64,000 nt of DNA from NCBI GenBank assembly GCA_937876315.1, contig CALEHQ010000042.1:1-64000 (forward strand), written 5' to 3'. Below are positions 1 through 8,865 of the stretch, piece after piece. Every line of letters starts with the position of its first letter. The first letter of the stretch is position 1. The DNA is from an uncultured Actinomycetes bacterium. GTDB lineage: Bacteria; Actinomycetota; Acidimicrobiia; Acidimicrobiales; Acidimicrobilacustridaceae. The translations under genes and the position numbers were made by a program. The notes beneath the pieces are model-generated. The model searched no databases, had not been told where the DNA came from, and worked only from the letters and a program-made list of their open reading frames with translations.

Positions 1-614
1 GGCGCTTTTGCTGCGCTCTTCGCCGGCGCCTTTGTTGCTGCCTTTGCCGGAGTCTTGGCAGGGGCCTTCGCCGCCTGCTTCTTGGCAGCAGCCTCTACTT
101 GGCGATCGAGGGCACCAGATTCGATGTGCTCAATTGCAGGACAGGCTGCTTCTCCAACCGGGCAATGCATTGCTCCTGGCGAACCAAACTGACCGCGGTT
201 GACCAAAAGAAAGCAACCGGTGCACATGAATTCGTTGGCCTTCTTCGGAGTTACACCTTCGGCAATGTCGGCGGGCGCTCGCGGCTCGGGTACAACTTCT
301 TCATCTTCATCTTCGTCTTCGTCGTCATCAGCAGCGGCCGCGATCCGATCCTTGAGGATGGCGTCGAGGTCAGCTTCGACGTCGTCGGGATTGAGATCCT
401 CTTCCTCATCGTCTTCGTCCTCGCGCTTGGGTCGAGCAGCAAGTGCTGCGTCGGCTGCCGCCTCGTCCTCGTCCTCGTCGCCTTCAACAAGAACGACGTC
501 GTCGGCAAGTACCTCTTCGAGGTCTTCGACGAGTTCGCCCTCGAGGTCGTCTCCCTCGATAGCGACGACGATTTCTTCCTCGTCGAATTCCTCGTCGATG
601 GGATCGTCAGCCAT
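1..614 (-). CDS. Acidic Cys4 protein with Lys/Ala/Pro tail (DUF4193-like), 3' end outside window
   Basis: The ATG at 614 is preceded by a GAGG ribosome-binding site, and the frame stays open to the left edge, so the C-terminus is missing. About the first 115 residues are extremely Asp/Glu-rich. A Cys cluster follows (CTGC at about 134-137, then two Cys in CPVGEAAC), probably a zinc site; the segment leading into it (PKKANEFMCTGCF) resembles the actinobacterial DUF4193 family. After that the chain becomes a histone-H1-like run of AAK/PAK repeats. The acidic half, metal site and basic tail suggest a nucleic-acid- or RNA-polymerase-associated protein, but that is inference. The plus-strand open frames here are shadows of the GAA/GAC repeats. 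Confidence 0.75.
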   Translation of the reverse strand, partial: MADDPIDEEFDEEEIVVAIEGDDLEGELVEDLEEVLADDVVLVEGDEDEDEAAADAALAARPKREDEDDEEEDLNPDDVEADLDAILKDRIAAAADDDEDEDEDEEVVPEPRAPADIAEGVTPKKANEFMCTGCFLLVNRGQFGSPGAMHCPVGEAACPAIEHIESGALDRQVEAAAKKQAAKAPAKTPAKAATKAPAKSAAKA

Positions 615-742
615 GGAGTCCTCAGGTCAGGGCCACCGAGGGCGGCCGGGGTAATTCGTGCCGCGGATGATAGGCACACTCGCGGGTGAAATTGGTGCCT
701 TTCGGGTCAGTTACCGTGAAAGGTGACAAACGACACGTCAGG

Positions 743-2350
743 TCAGGTGCCTAATCGGCGACTTTCCGCCCGCCGCTCGGCTTGCAGGCGCTCAAGTTCC
801 GGCTCAGCGCTGTGGTCGACAAAGCGCATCATCGAGGCGATGGCGTGGTGGCCGGCCTGCTCGGCGATCAATCGGTGCATCTCTTGCCCCACGATGCGAT
901 AGGCCGGGTGACCCTGCGGGGTGGTGCGGAGTTCGATGAGGTGCATCGCCTCGCGGGCGTTCATGTCCATCGAGAAACGAACCCGATAGGCCAGAGACAC
1001 GGCGTAGGAGGACTCAGCAGGGAAATGTTCCTCGAGGGCCTCATAAAGCGAGGCCGAGCGCTGCATCGCTTCATCAAAGATGGGGGCTACGCCGGCATCA
1101 TCTACTGCAGCTGGCCGTGTGTAGCCATGCAGTGGAGTGAGCTTCTGCCAATCGATCGTGAGCATGCGATGGCGCTGGAGGTCGCGGAATGCGCCGTAAT
1201 CAGCGAGGATGTCGAATCGGTAGGACGGACGCTCAAGGGCACGGCCTGGCTTGTGGCGGCGATTGTCGCGGTCGCCCTCGTATGCGTTGAGCACGGCGAT
1301 ACGTTCCTCAACGGTCATCGCTCGAACACGATCTTCGATCTGACGCTCAGGCAGAGACAAATGCGGATACAGCGCCGCCGTGACGAGTTTGATTTCCGCA
1401 TCGGGATCGAAATCAACCAATGCCACGACTGGTGCTGGTTCGATGTCGTCAACGCCGGAAAAGAGTCGACCGGCGATGTCCTCCATCGCTGAACGACTAT
1501 TGGTCATGTAATCGCTCCAGGCAACCCCTCTGTCGTCGAGGTCGACACGCTTCAAGAACGAGGGAACAACCTTCCGCAGTTCAGTGAGCATGAGATCGGC
1601 GTAGGTACGCGCTTCGGGCAATGGATGGGCTCGCATACGAAGCAGGAGCATTTCGTAGCCCTGTCCGGTGCCATAGATGCCGACATTCGACAATGACGAG
1701 GCCGGAAGCAGACCACGGATCGAATCGAATGCTTTGGCTCGGATTGCCTGGCGGTAGACGAAATCGCTGTCGGAGGGATTCTTGGGGATCCGCTCCTTGA
1801 TGTCGTCGATCACGATGGGAAGGAGTTCAGCGTACGTATCGAAAATTCGATCCATATCGCCTACGTAACGGGTGCCGAGACTCGACTGCAGAACCTCAGG
1901 CGGCCGGTAAAACCGGTAGCGGCCGCCGATTCGAGCGTCGTAAGAGATGTACCTAGTTGATTGCTCGAGATAGGCCATCAGGCGACCCCACTCGAGAACC
2001 TTGGTAAGAAGGTTAGAGGCCTGCTCGCACGCCAAGTGGACGCCACCAAGCTGCGCCACAGAATCATCGCCATATTCGAAGAAGACTTTGTCGTAAAGCT
2101 CCTCGGCTCGGCGCAACCCAATCGTGGCGTCGATGGAGTCGTCGCCACTGATGTCGAGTTCGCCAACAAACTCGTCGAGAAAGAGCCTTCGGAGGCTTTT
2201 AGGCGACCGCGAGTAGCGAGCAAACAATGCGCCCTTGACGACCTCGGGCAGATTTACAAGCGCAAATACAGGGCCGTAGAGGTTCGTGAAATAGCGACGA
2301 AGAATATCTGCCTCTTCGGGGCTGAACTCTTCTGCGACGTAGACGCTCAC
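743..2350 (-). CDS. Tandem ThyX-like protein (FAD-dependent thymidylate synthase family)
   Basis: A protein of about 535 residues made of two ThyX-like halves. The N-terminal half contains EQSTRY, matching the second part of the ThyX signature (RHRxxSxNExSxRY), but the RHR position reads WGR. The C-terminal half contains QRHRMLT, the first part of the signature, followed by a ThyX-like segment (MNAREAMHLIELR) that also has a counterpart in the N-terminal half (LLLRMRAHP). Canonical ThyX is a single-domain homotetramer of roughly 220-250 aa that makes dTMP from dUMP using FAD, NADPH and methylene-THF. Whether this duplicated form is catalytic cannot be seen here. I prefer the GTG at 2350; a TTG at 2440 would add 30 unconserved-looking residues and overlap the upstream gene. 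Confidence 0.8.
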   Translation of the reverse strand: MSVYVAEEFSPEEADILRRYFTNLYGPVFALVNLPEVVKGALFARYSRSPKSLRRLFLDEFVGELDISGDDSIDATIGLRRAEELYDKVFFEYGDDSVAQLGGVHLACEQASNLLTKVLEWGRLMAYLEQSTRYISYDARIGGRYRFYRPPEVLQSSLGTRYVGDMDRIFDTYAELLPIVIDDIKERIPKNPSDSDFVYRQAIRAKAFDSIRGLLPASSLSNVGIYGTGQGYEMLLLRMRAHPLPEARTYADLMLTELRKVVPSFLKRVDLDDRGVAWSDYMTNSRSAMEDIAGRLFSGVDDIEPAPVVALVDFDPDAEIKLVTAALYPHLSLPERQIEDRVRAMTVEERIAVLNAYEGDRDNRRHKPGRALERPSYRFDILADYGAFRDLQRHRMLTIDWQKLTPLHGYTRPAAVDDAGVAPIFDEAMQRSASLYEALEEHFPAESSYAVSLAYRVRFSMDMNAREAMHLIELRTTPQGHPAYRIVGQEMHRLIAEQAGHHAIASMMRFVDHSAEPELERLQAERRAESRRLGT

Positions 2351-2408
2351 GGCCGGCGACTGTACGGCCTCTGTTGCCTGTCGCCGCGGATGGCCTGTTG
2401 GTTGTCGG

Positions 2409-3587
2409 TCACCGCTTCGATGCGTGGAAGTCGGTGGCAACAGATTCCAGAGAATCCGCAGAGGCCCATAGGTCGATGATTGTCATCGCCATGGCCTTGG
2501 CGCCATCGAGAACGCCGGCATCCCCGGTTGGTGACGCGGCGAACTCTGCGAACCCCGGCGTGTGGATTCCAACCCCACTTGGGGCTACCGAAACCATTGG
2601 GTGAATGGACGGCACAACGTGACTCACATTGCCCATGTCGGTGGAACCGACGACGGCGCCGTGTGGGCCAGGTTCTTGAACCTCACGGCCGAGGTCGGCG
2701 CTATTGGCCGCATACAACGACTCAAACGCGTCATTCCGAAGCAGGTCGGCGTAGGCCGGTTCAATCCACTCGTAGTCGACCGAGCAGCCGGTTGCGTCGC
2801 CACCAGCGGTGAGTGCCGCCAAGACTCGTGGTTTGAGCGCTTCGAGTCGGGTGAGATCCGCCGCTCGAATGAACCAATGCATGGCAGCGGTTGCAGGAAC
2901 GATGTTGGGCTTGTCTCCCCCGTTGGTGAAGACACCGTGTACGCGTTCTTCCGGCCGTATGTGCTGACGAAGCGCAGCAACATTCATGTAGCCCAGTACC
3001 GCCGCGTCAAGAGCATTGCGACCGTCCCAGGGGTAGGCGGCAGCATGGGCAGATTGACCTTTCCAGGTCACGCGAAGCTGCTGCACGGCGATTGTGGTCA
3101 TCCATCGGAGATCAACATCAGCGGGATGAATCATCATCGCCGCATCGACGCCAGTGAGGGCGCCCCGATCGATCATGAATACCTTTCCGCCGCCACCTTC
3201 CTCGGCGGGTGAACCAAGAACGACGAGCCGGCCGTTCAGTTCCTCTGCGACAGCTGCTGCGCCAAGCGCGGCTCCGAGGCCCGCAGCCGCGATGATGTTG
3301 TGTCCGCACGCGTGTCCAATTCCTGGAAGTGCGTCGTACTCGCAGAACACTGCGATGGTCGGACCCCGAGACCCCGTTGTTGCTTGGAACGCTGTCGGCA
3401 TTCCGTATGCGCCACGATCGACATCGAAACCAAGATGTTCAAGGGCTCCGGTGAGGACCTCGTGGGCGTGATGCTCGGCGTAGTTCTCTTCCGGATGAGC
3501 ATGAATCGAGTGAGATACCTCAAGCAGGAGGTCCCGATGTGCATCGATGGAATCAGCAGCTCGTTGCTTCGCTTCATGTGCATCCAT
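2409..3587 (-). CDS. M20-family amidohydrolase/peptidase
   Basis: A 392-residue metallohydrolase of the M20 family, of the amidohydrolase type that includes PM20D2, AbgB and IAA-amino-acid hydrolases. Metal-binding features are visible: CEYDALPGIGHACGHN (about 82-97), the AEEGGGGK glutamate motif (about 128-135) and a later HP motif. A dimerisation lid lies between about 165 and 285. The family hydrolyses amide bonds in N-acyl amino acids or dipeptides; the substrate cannot be told from sequence. No signal peptide, so cytoplasmic. It starts at an ATG 38 nt downstream of the stop of the upstream gene and ends just before the ThyX-like gene, so it probably belongs to the same minus-strand transcript as tatC and helY. 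Confidence 0.88.
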   Translation of the reverse strand: MDAHEAKQRAADSIDAHRDLLLEVSHSIHAHPEENYAEHHAHEVLTGALEHLGFDVDRGAYGMPTAFQATTGSRGPTIAVFCEYDALPGIGHACGHNIIAAAGLGAALGAAAVAEELNGRLVVLGSPAEEGGGGKVFMIDRGALTGVDAAMMIHPADVDLRWMTTIAVQQLRVTWKGQSAHAAAYPWDGRNALDAAVLGYMNVAALRQHIRPEERVHGVFTNGGDKPNIVPATAAMHWFIRAADLTRLEALKPRVLAALTAGGDATGCSVDYEWIEPAYADLLRNDAFESLYAANSADLGREVQEPGPHGAVVGSTDMGNVSHVVPSIHPMVSVAPSGVGIHTPGFAEFAASPTGDAGVLDGAKAMAMTIIDLWASADSLESVATDFHASKR

Positions 3588-3625
3588 GCACGCACGCTAC
3601 ATGGGGGTCCGCTCGCCGTGGAGGG

Positions 3626-4234
3626 TCAAACGACGACGTGGAATGCGTCCGGTTCGACGTGAAGCGAAAGTGTCCGACCCTCTAGATGAAGGCTTCCATC
3701 GATGCAGATGGACGTGGGGCGATCAAACGAGAGTGTCTCTGATCGAACTCGGCGATAGGTCAACGATGGGTGGGGCAAGTGGGTGCCTGTGGCTGAGCGC
3801 GAGATCGCCTGCCGACGTTGACGCCAGCCAAGTGACCCTGTTGTGATGTCAATCAATCCATCTCCCGGGTGGGAGCGGGGGCCTAGATCGCGATTGCCGA
3901 TCCACTGAGAGTTCATAACCACTGCGAAATCAGAGCCAAAAAGTTTTCCTACGACAAGATGTGAGACGAAGGGAATCTCGACGCCGTCGATCGACGCAAC
4001 AACGAGATCGACAGGAACGGTGAGGGCATCTGGACCGAGGAGCCTGCTCAACACGCCAGTACCGCCCAAAGTTTTGCAGAGATCGCCACCTAAGAGACCA
4101 ACCGTGACGTTGTTGTTGCCGGCATCACGGCCCGCAACAACCAAAGCTCGAAGTTCGGCATCCGAGTACACGACCGGCGCACCCTCAGGCAAGGGCTGCA
4201 GCAGGCCGTAATCGCTGCCCTTTTTGATAGTCAT
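3626..4234 (-). CDS. Short YegS/diacylglycerol-kinase-like protein
   Basis: 202 residues. The second half reads like the C-terminal beta domain of the DAGK/YegS lipid kinase family: PGDGLIDI (about 123-130), then an IDGSLHL strand and a final VEPDAFHVVV strand, where the family usually has 'DG.....l.v.v.P.al.vvv'. An LLGGDLCKTLGG stretch near residue 48 recalls the GGDGT nucleotide loop but is degenerate. Family members are usually about 300 aa, so the N-terminal ATP-binding part is reduced. The ATG overlaps the stop of the helicase gene by 4 nt (ATGA), implying translational coupling. An active lipid/NAD-type kinase is doubtful; it may be a regulatory or degenerate relative. Confidence 0.6.
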   Translation of the reverse strand: MTIKKGSDYGLLQPLPEGAPVVYSDAELRALVVAGRDAGNNNVTVGLLGGDLCKTLGGTGVLSRLLGPDALTVPVDLVVASIDGVEIPFVSHLVVGKLFGSDFAVVMNSQWIGNRDLGPRSHPGDGLIDITTGSLGWRQRRQAISRSATGTHLPHPSLTYRRVRSETLSFDRPTSICIDGSLHLEGRTLSLHVEPDAFHVVV

Positions 4235-6891
4235 TGCGGGTCGCTTGCTGCAGGCTCAATCTCTGCATCACTCTCGTCTTCGTCAATTCGGCCGCGTCCC
4301 GATACCGCAACGACGCCTCGATGGAGTGCGTCGGCAGCGTCTGACGCGGTAGACGCACACGCAGCATCGGTTTCAGAAATCTGTCGGAGCAGATCGACGA
4401 GTTGCTTAATGGTGCGCACAAAATCACCACCGGGCATGTCGTCGTCGCCGAGTAGATGATCGAGATCGTCTCCCGCTGCCCACGCGTGGGCGAGAGAAAA
4501 GAAGCCAGCATCGGGGGTTCGTGTCACTGAAAGCCCGAGAGCAATTTCATCCCGAGCGATTGACCGCGTGAGGTCCTCTAGTTGGTCTGAACGTTGCTCG
4601 ATGTCGCGTCTGGGGAACCAAGGGGAAAGATCTGGACCAGAGGCTCGGGACTCGTAGACAAAGGAACTGGCGAGACCGGCGAGTTCAGCGGCCGATAGGT
4701 CTTCGAAGAGATGTTCCTCGAGCGCTTCGGCAATAGCCAGATCTGACTCGTGGTAGATCCGGACGAGCCTCTCTCCCCGTTCGGTCAACTTCCACCCGTC
4801 TAGGTGGCCCCATTGTTCGAGCATCTGAAGAATCCGATCAAAATGCTCAACGAGAGAACCGGTGCGTGAGCGGATCTGCTTCTCGAGCCCTTCGATCTCC
4901 CGGCGAACGCGTTCCACGTCTCGTAATGCTCGGAGATGGCGGTCGCGGTCGGGGCACGCATGGACGGGATGGCCTTCCACCGTGTTGCGATCGCTCTGGC
5001 TGCGACTCTGATCCCGGTTCTGACTCTCACCGTCTCTGGAGGGCAGACGCTTCACAATGCGTTCAAGTTCTAGCGACACGGCCTTCTGGAACTTCGGCTT
5101 CATCGGTGTGAATGGAACGGGAAGTTCTATGTGAGCGACGACGGTTGGCTCATCGTCGAAATCCTTGGAACCAAGTTGGACAACATTGCGTCTGGCGTTC
5201 AGAACTTTGACACGTATCGAGCCACTTTTTCGGTTGGAAACTGAAAGCACAACCACACGAGCGTGGCCGCCACTTCCATCGATCCAGAGAATGTCACCGG
5301 GCTTGAGGGAACTAAGAGATCGCTCAATATGCGAACCACCACCTCGAACCGCACGGACTCCGCGTTCTGCATCTAATGCGTCCTTGTATGTAAGTACATC
5401 TCCCAGTTCGCAGTCAGCATCTTGAAGTAAGCGTCCGAGTTTCTGAGACTGGCCCTCAATCCGATGCTCTTGTCGGGCAACGTCTGCGTCCGCTTGGTAC
5501 TGGGCGAAGCTGTTGCCCAGTAGTCGATGCGCCTCACCGGCGTCATAGCGACGAACAAGATTCGCGGCCATGTTGTAGGTGGGGCGGAAGGAACTCGTAA
5601 GTCGAAAGCTTCGACTGGCGGCGAGACCAGCGACCTCGTCAAAGGTGACAAAGGGTGACCACAAAACAATGGCATTACCGTGATTATCGATACCGCGTCG
5701 ACCGGCTCGTCCAGTCAATTGGGTGTACTGCGCTGGAGTGAGGAACTCGTGGCCTTCGCCGGTGAACTTCGTGAGTTTGTCGATGACGACGGTCCTGGCT
5801 GGCATGTTGATGCCAAGGGCAAGTGTCTCTGTTGCGAAAACGATCCGAACGAGCCCCTCGACGAAACACTGTTCAACGGCTTCTTTGAAAGGAGGAACCA
5901 GACCAGCATGATGACTGGCAATTCCTCTCTCAAGAGAATCAAGCCATCGGCCGTAGTCGAGTACCCGGAGATCCTCATCTGTGAGCTCCTCAACATGCGA
6001 CTCTGCGATCTGTCGTATTCGAGTGCGTTCCTCGGGTGTCGTAAAGCTGAGTCCCGCACGTGTGCACGAGGTCACCGCCTCGTCGCAGCCATTGCGGCTG
6101 AAGACAAAGAAGATTGCGGGGAGCATTGATCGCTCGGCAAGCAACTCGACAACCTCAACACGTCCAGGCGTTGAGTAGCGACGTCGGCCGCCCCGGGCCC
6201 GATCCCGTGGGTCGATATCGTACTGCTGTCCGCGCCGATCTGGTTTGCCTTCGTTGAGAGTCGGAACCAGGGCGAGGCCATCGTCGAGCCGATCGGCGAC
6301 GAGATACCAATTATCAAGTTCAACAGGACGTTTTGTCTCTACAACCACTTCAGTCGGACCTCGAACAGAGGAGATCCACTCCCCTAGTTCATCTGCGTTC
6401 GAGACCGTCGCCGACAAGCAGACCAGTTTTACGTATTTGGGAAGGTGAATGATCACCTCCTCCCAGACCGAGCCCCTTGACGAATCTTGGAGGTAGTGCA
6501 CCTCGTCAAGAATCACCCACTCGAGTGCGTCGAGAGCCGACGATCGCGCATAGATCATGTTGCGCAGCACTTCAGTGGTCATGACGACAATTGGTGCATC
6601 ACCATTTATTGCCGTATCGCCAGTGAGGAGGCCAACAGCCTCTTTGCCGTACTCGTCCATCAGGTCGTGAAACTTTTGATTCGAAAGCGCTTTGATGGGC
6701 GTTGTGTAGAACGCGCGACGCCCTGCTCGAAGTGCTACTGCCACTGCGTGCTCAGCGACTTTCGTTTTTCCTGATCCAGTCGGAGCGGACACCAACACTG
6801 ACAGGCCACGATCAATGACTGCTATTGCATCCTTTTGGAACTGGTCAAGCTCAATGGGTGTGGTCACGTCAGTCGACATCGACGGAGCCAT
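4231..6891 (-). CDS. helY: HelY-type DEAD/DEAH superfamily 2 RNA helicase
   Basis: A helicase of about 886 residues in the Ski2/Mtr4-like class, matching mycobacterial HelY in length and in position downstream of pafABC-tatAC. Visible motifs are the Q-motif region (LDQFQKDAI), Walker A APTGSGKT (about 36-43), DEVH in motif II, SATVSN in motif III, ETLALGINMPARTV and the QLTGRAGRRG motif VI. The C-terminal third carries the DSHCT-like helical region typical of Ski2 helicases. Probable role: unwinding structured RNA during processing or decay. I chose the ATG at 6891 because GGAAAG lies 5 nt upstream; an ATG at 6879 is the alternative. The start lies inside the tail of tatC. Confidence 0.88.
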   Translation of the reverse strand: MAPSMSTDVTTPIELDQFQKDAIAVIDRGLSVLVSAPTGSGKTKVAEHAVAVALRAGRRAFYTTPIKALSNQKFHDLMDEYGKEAVGLLTGDTAINGDAPIVVMTTEVLRNMIYARSSALDALEWVILDEVHYLQDSSRGSVWEEVIIHLPKYVKLVCLSATVSNADELGEWISSVRGPTEVVVETKRPVELDNWYLVADRLDDGLALVPTLNEGKPDRRGQQYDIDPRDRARGGRRRYSTPGRVEVVELLAERSMLPAIFFVFSRNGCDEAVTSCTRAGLSFTTPEERTRIRQIAESHVEELTDEDLRVLDYGRWLDSLERGIASHHAGLVPPFKEAVEQCFVEGLVRIVFATETLALGINMPARTVVIDKLTKFTGEGHEFLTPAQYTQLTGRAGRRGIDNHGNAIVLWSPFVTFDEVAGLAASRSFRLTSSFRPTYNMAANLVRRYDAGEAHRLLGNSFAQYQADADVARQEHRIEGQSQKLGRLLQDADCELGDVLTYKDALDAERGVRAVRGGGSHIERSLSSLKPGDILWIDGSGGHARVVVLSVSNRKSGSIRVKVLNARRNVVQLGSKDFDDEPTVVAHIELPVPFTPMKPKFQKAVSLELERIVKRLPSRDGESQNRDQSRSQSDRNTVEGHPVHACPDRDRHLRALRDVERVRREIEGLEKQIRSRTGSLVEHFDRILQMLEQWGHLDGWKLTERGERLVRIYHESDLAIAEALEEHLFEDLSAAELAGLASSFVYESRASGPDLSPWFPRRDIEQRSDQLEDLTRSIARDEIALGLSVTRTPDAGFFSLAHAWAAGDDLDHLLGDDDMPGGDFVRTIKQLVDLLRQISETDAACASTASDAADALHRGVVAVSGRGRIDEDESDAEIEPAASDPQ

Positions 6892-7675
6892 TCTCGCTTT
6901 CCGATGAAGCGCGTTCCTCCGCCTTTCGTTTCGAGCGTTTCCGTAACGCCAGCACGGAAGCGCCAATGGCGATCGATACCCCATAAAGAAGAAGCATCGG
7001 AACGGCGAGGGCAGTCATGGAAATGGGATCACCGCTCGGTGTGAGGACGGCAGCAACGATCGCAATAACCACGAATGCCTGTCGCCACCAACCGATGAGC
7101 TTCATTGGCGTGATAACACCGATCATCTGCAGGGCCACGAGGAGGACAGGAAACTCAAAGCCGATGCCGAATGCGAGCATCATCCAGATGATGAGGGTGA
7201 CATAGCTGTCGGCGGTATAGAACGGCTCTATCTGGGATCCGCCAATGGTTGTAAGGAACTGAAGCGTTGGATTGAGGACGTAGAACGCGACTGCCGCTCC
7301 TGCAAGAAAAAGTACGACAGCACTAATCGTGAAGGGAACTGCATGCTTCTTTTCCTTCGGGTACAACCCTGGCGTTACAAATCTCCACACGTGCCAAACG
7401 ATGATCGGCATTGCGAACGCAACGCCGATGTAGCCAGACATTTTCAAACGCAGTGCAAAGGCCTGAAGCGGCTCAGTCGCAATAAAAGGCTGTCCCGGCT
7501 GCACCTCGTTGAAAGGGTGCTTCAAGATTTCGAGCACGTAAGGAAAGAGAAACCATCCCAAGATGGCCCCAACTGCGACAGCAATCGCAATTCGGAACAT
7601 CCGACTGCGCAACTCTGCCAGATGCTCCCAGAGCGTCATGTGTCCGTCTGGAGAGTTTGTGGTGTCAGCACTCAT
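6869..7675 (-). CDS. tatC: Sec-independent protein translocase TatC
   Basis: A 268-residue polytopic membrane protein with about six hydrophobic segments. It contains the TatC hallmarks: the N-terminal MTLWEHLAELR segment, which in the family contacts the twin-arginine signal peptide, and the conserved cytoplasmic FVTPGLYPKEKK loop at about 104-115. TatC receives folded precursors carrying RR signal peptides and, with TatA/TatB, exports them across the plasma membrane. The ATG at 7675 lies 7 nt after the stop of the upstream tatA/B gene, so the two are co-transcribed. A longer frame to 7738 is open but overlaps that gene and adds no TatC sequence. The C-terminal tail is basic, then acidic. 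Confidence 0.93.
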   Translation of the reverse strand: MSADTTNSPDGHMTLWEHLAELRSRMFRIAIAVAVGAILGWFLFPYVLEILKHPFNEVQPGQPFIATEPLQAFALRLKMSGYIGVAFAMPIIVWHVWRFVTPGLYPKEKKHAVPFTISAVVLFLAGAAVAFYVLNPTLQFLTTIGGSQIEPFYTADSYVTLIIWMMLAFGIGFEFPVLLVALQMIGVITPMKLIGWWRQAFVVIAIVAAVLTPSGDPISMTALAVPMLLLYGVSIAIGASVLALRKRSKRKAEERASSESENGSVDVD

Positions 7676-7682
7676 GAATTGC

Positions 7683-8024
7683 TCAGGTGCTCGTCGTGTC
7701 GTCGTTATCGGAGGTAGTCGCCGAGAGATCTCCGACAAACGGTGTTGGCGAACCCGCGTCGGGTGTAGGCGCTACTGGGTCTACCGGCGCTACGAGCCGA
7801 GGACCCTCGGTGGTCCGATCAAGAGCGTCGTCGACAGTGTGACTTTGACCAATGTCCATAGCTGATCGAACTTCTTCTTCGAATCCGGAGGTAACGCGAC
7901 GCACCTCAGCCAAGAACTTCCCGACCTTACGGGCGGTTTCGGGCAACTTCTCGGGGCCCAACAGCAAAAGTGCCAGCAGCAGGATCATGAAGATTTCTCC
8001 GCCACCGACGTTGAACATGGTCAT
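7683..8024 (-). CDS. tatB: Twin-arginine translocase subunit TatA/TatB family
   Basis: 113 residues with the standard TatA/TatB architecture: a single N-terminal transmembrane helix preceded by a GGGE motif (Glu in the first residues is typical), then LLLLGPEKLPE, an amphipathic helix (ARKVGKFLAEVRR) and a disordered Pro/Thr/Asp-rich tail. The GPEKLPE hinge and longer tail favour TatB over TatA, but only one such gene is present here and it might serve both roles. The ATG at 8024 has GGGAG 7 nt upstream; an ATG two codons later is less well placed. It is the first gene of the tat operon and is divergent from the glycerophosphodiesterase at 8106. Confidence 0.88.
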   Translation of the reverse strand: MTMFNVGGGEIFMILLLALLLLGPEKLPETARKVGKFLAEVRRVTSGFEEEVRSAMDIGQSHTVDDALDRTTEGPRLVAPVDPVAPTPDAGSPTPFVGDLSATTSDNDDTTST

Positions 8025-8105
8025 GATCGTACTCCCGAGTCCTTCGATCTTCCCCATGGCGGCCTTTGGCGAGGTTGGACTCGCTCTGTAGGGCAGGCTG
8101 TTGCG

Positions 8106-8831
8106 GTGACTCGACTCCCCTCTCTCCGACCGCCAATCGGCTTTGCTCATCGCGGAGCGAAAGCACATGCACCCGAGAACACAATGGAAGCCTTTGAGCT
8201 GGCTCTTCGCCTCGGTGCCACCGGCCTCGAGAGCGATGTGTGGATCACTGCAGACGGTGTTGCGGTTCTCGATCATGACGGTCTCGTTGGTCGTCGTCCA
8301 CTTCGGCGCCCGATCTCAGATTCAATGTCGGCGGATCTTCCCGGTCATATCCCCACGCTGCGTGAGTTCTACGAAGTCGTTGGAGGATCAGTTAATCTCT
8401 CCCTGGACATCAAAGATCCAGCGTCAGCCGCGGAGGTGGTGGCGTGTGCCCGAGACGTAGGCGCTGAAGATCGACTCTGGCTCTGCCATCCCGATCGACA
8501 GCTCGTGAGTTCGTGGCGGGAACTCTCCACCAGAGTCCACCTCGTTGAATCCACTCGAGCATCCAAGTTTGAAGGCAGCCCCGAGCTGCATATCGCACAA
8601 AGTTCTGAACTCGGTATCGACGCGATCAATCTCCACCACAGCGACTGGACCGGAGGTTCGGTTGCAATGGCTCACCGCTTCGGATTGCTCGCCTTTGGAT
8701 GGGACGCTCAATTCGATCGAGTTCTTGATGAACTACTCGACTGTGGGATCGATGGCGTCTATAGCGACCACGTCGACACGATGATGGCGTCTCTTGCGAA
8801 AATCGCCGGTACTGGCAAATCTGGCGGCTAG
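8106..8831 (+). CDS. Glycerophosphodiester phosphodiesterase
   Basis: 241 residues of the GDPD TIM-barrel family. The catalytic entry motif FAHRGAKAHAPENT (about 13-26) holds the His-Arg and Glu-Asn pairs, followed by ESDVWITADGVAVLDHD with the metal-binding Glu/Asp and second His. The C-terminal CGIDGVYSDH strand is also typical. The family hydrolyses glycerophosphodiesters from membrane lipids to glycerol-3-phosphate and an alcohol. There is no signal peptide, so the enzyme is probably cytoplasmic. It starts with GTG and stands alone between the tat operon (divergent) and lepB (convergent), interrupting what is otherwise a mycobacterial-like pafABC-tat-helY order. A paralogue lies at 44091. 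Confidence 0.88.
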   Translation: MTRLPSLRPPIGFAHRGAKAHAPENTMEAFELALRLGATGLESDVWITADGVAVLDHDGLVGRRPLRRPISDSMSADLPGHIPTLREFYEVVGGSVNLSLDIKDPASAAEVVACARDVGAEDRLWLCHPDRQLVSSWRELSTRVHLVESTRASKFEGSPELHIAQSSELGIDAINLHHSDWTGGSVAMAHRFGLLAFGWDAQFDRVLDELLDCGIDGVYSDHVDTMMASLAKIAGTGKSGG

Positions 8832-8865
8832 TCAAACGACTCGACGAAACGAGCGTCGCGAAGTC

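Noticed and set aside
99-689. 196-codon plus-strand frame over the acidic gene
   Set aside because: Created by the GAA/GAC repeats of the minus-strand gene; composition is not protein-like.
2351-2440. TTG at 2440 as the start of the ThyX-like gene
   Set aside because: The added 30 residues are low complexity, overlap the upstream gene and do not fit the family; GTG 2350 begins right at the conserved part.
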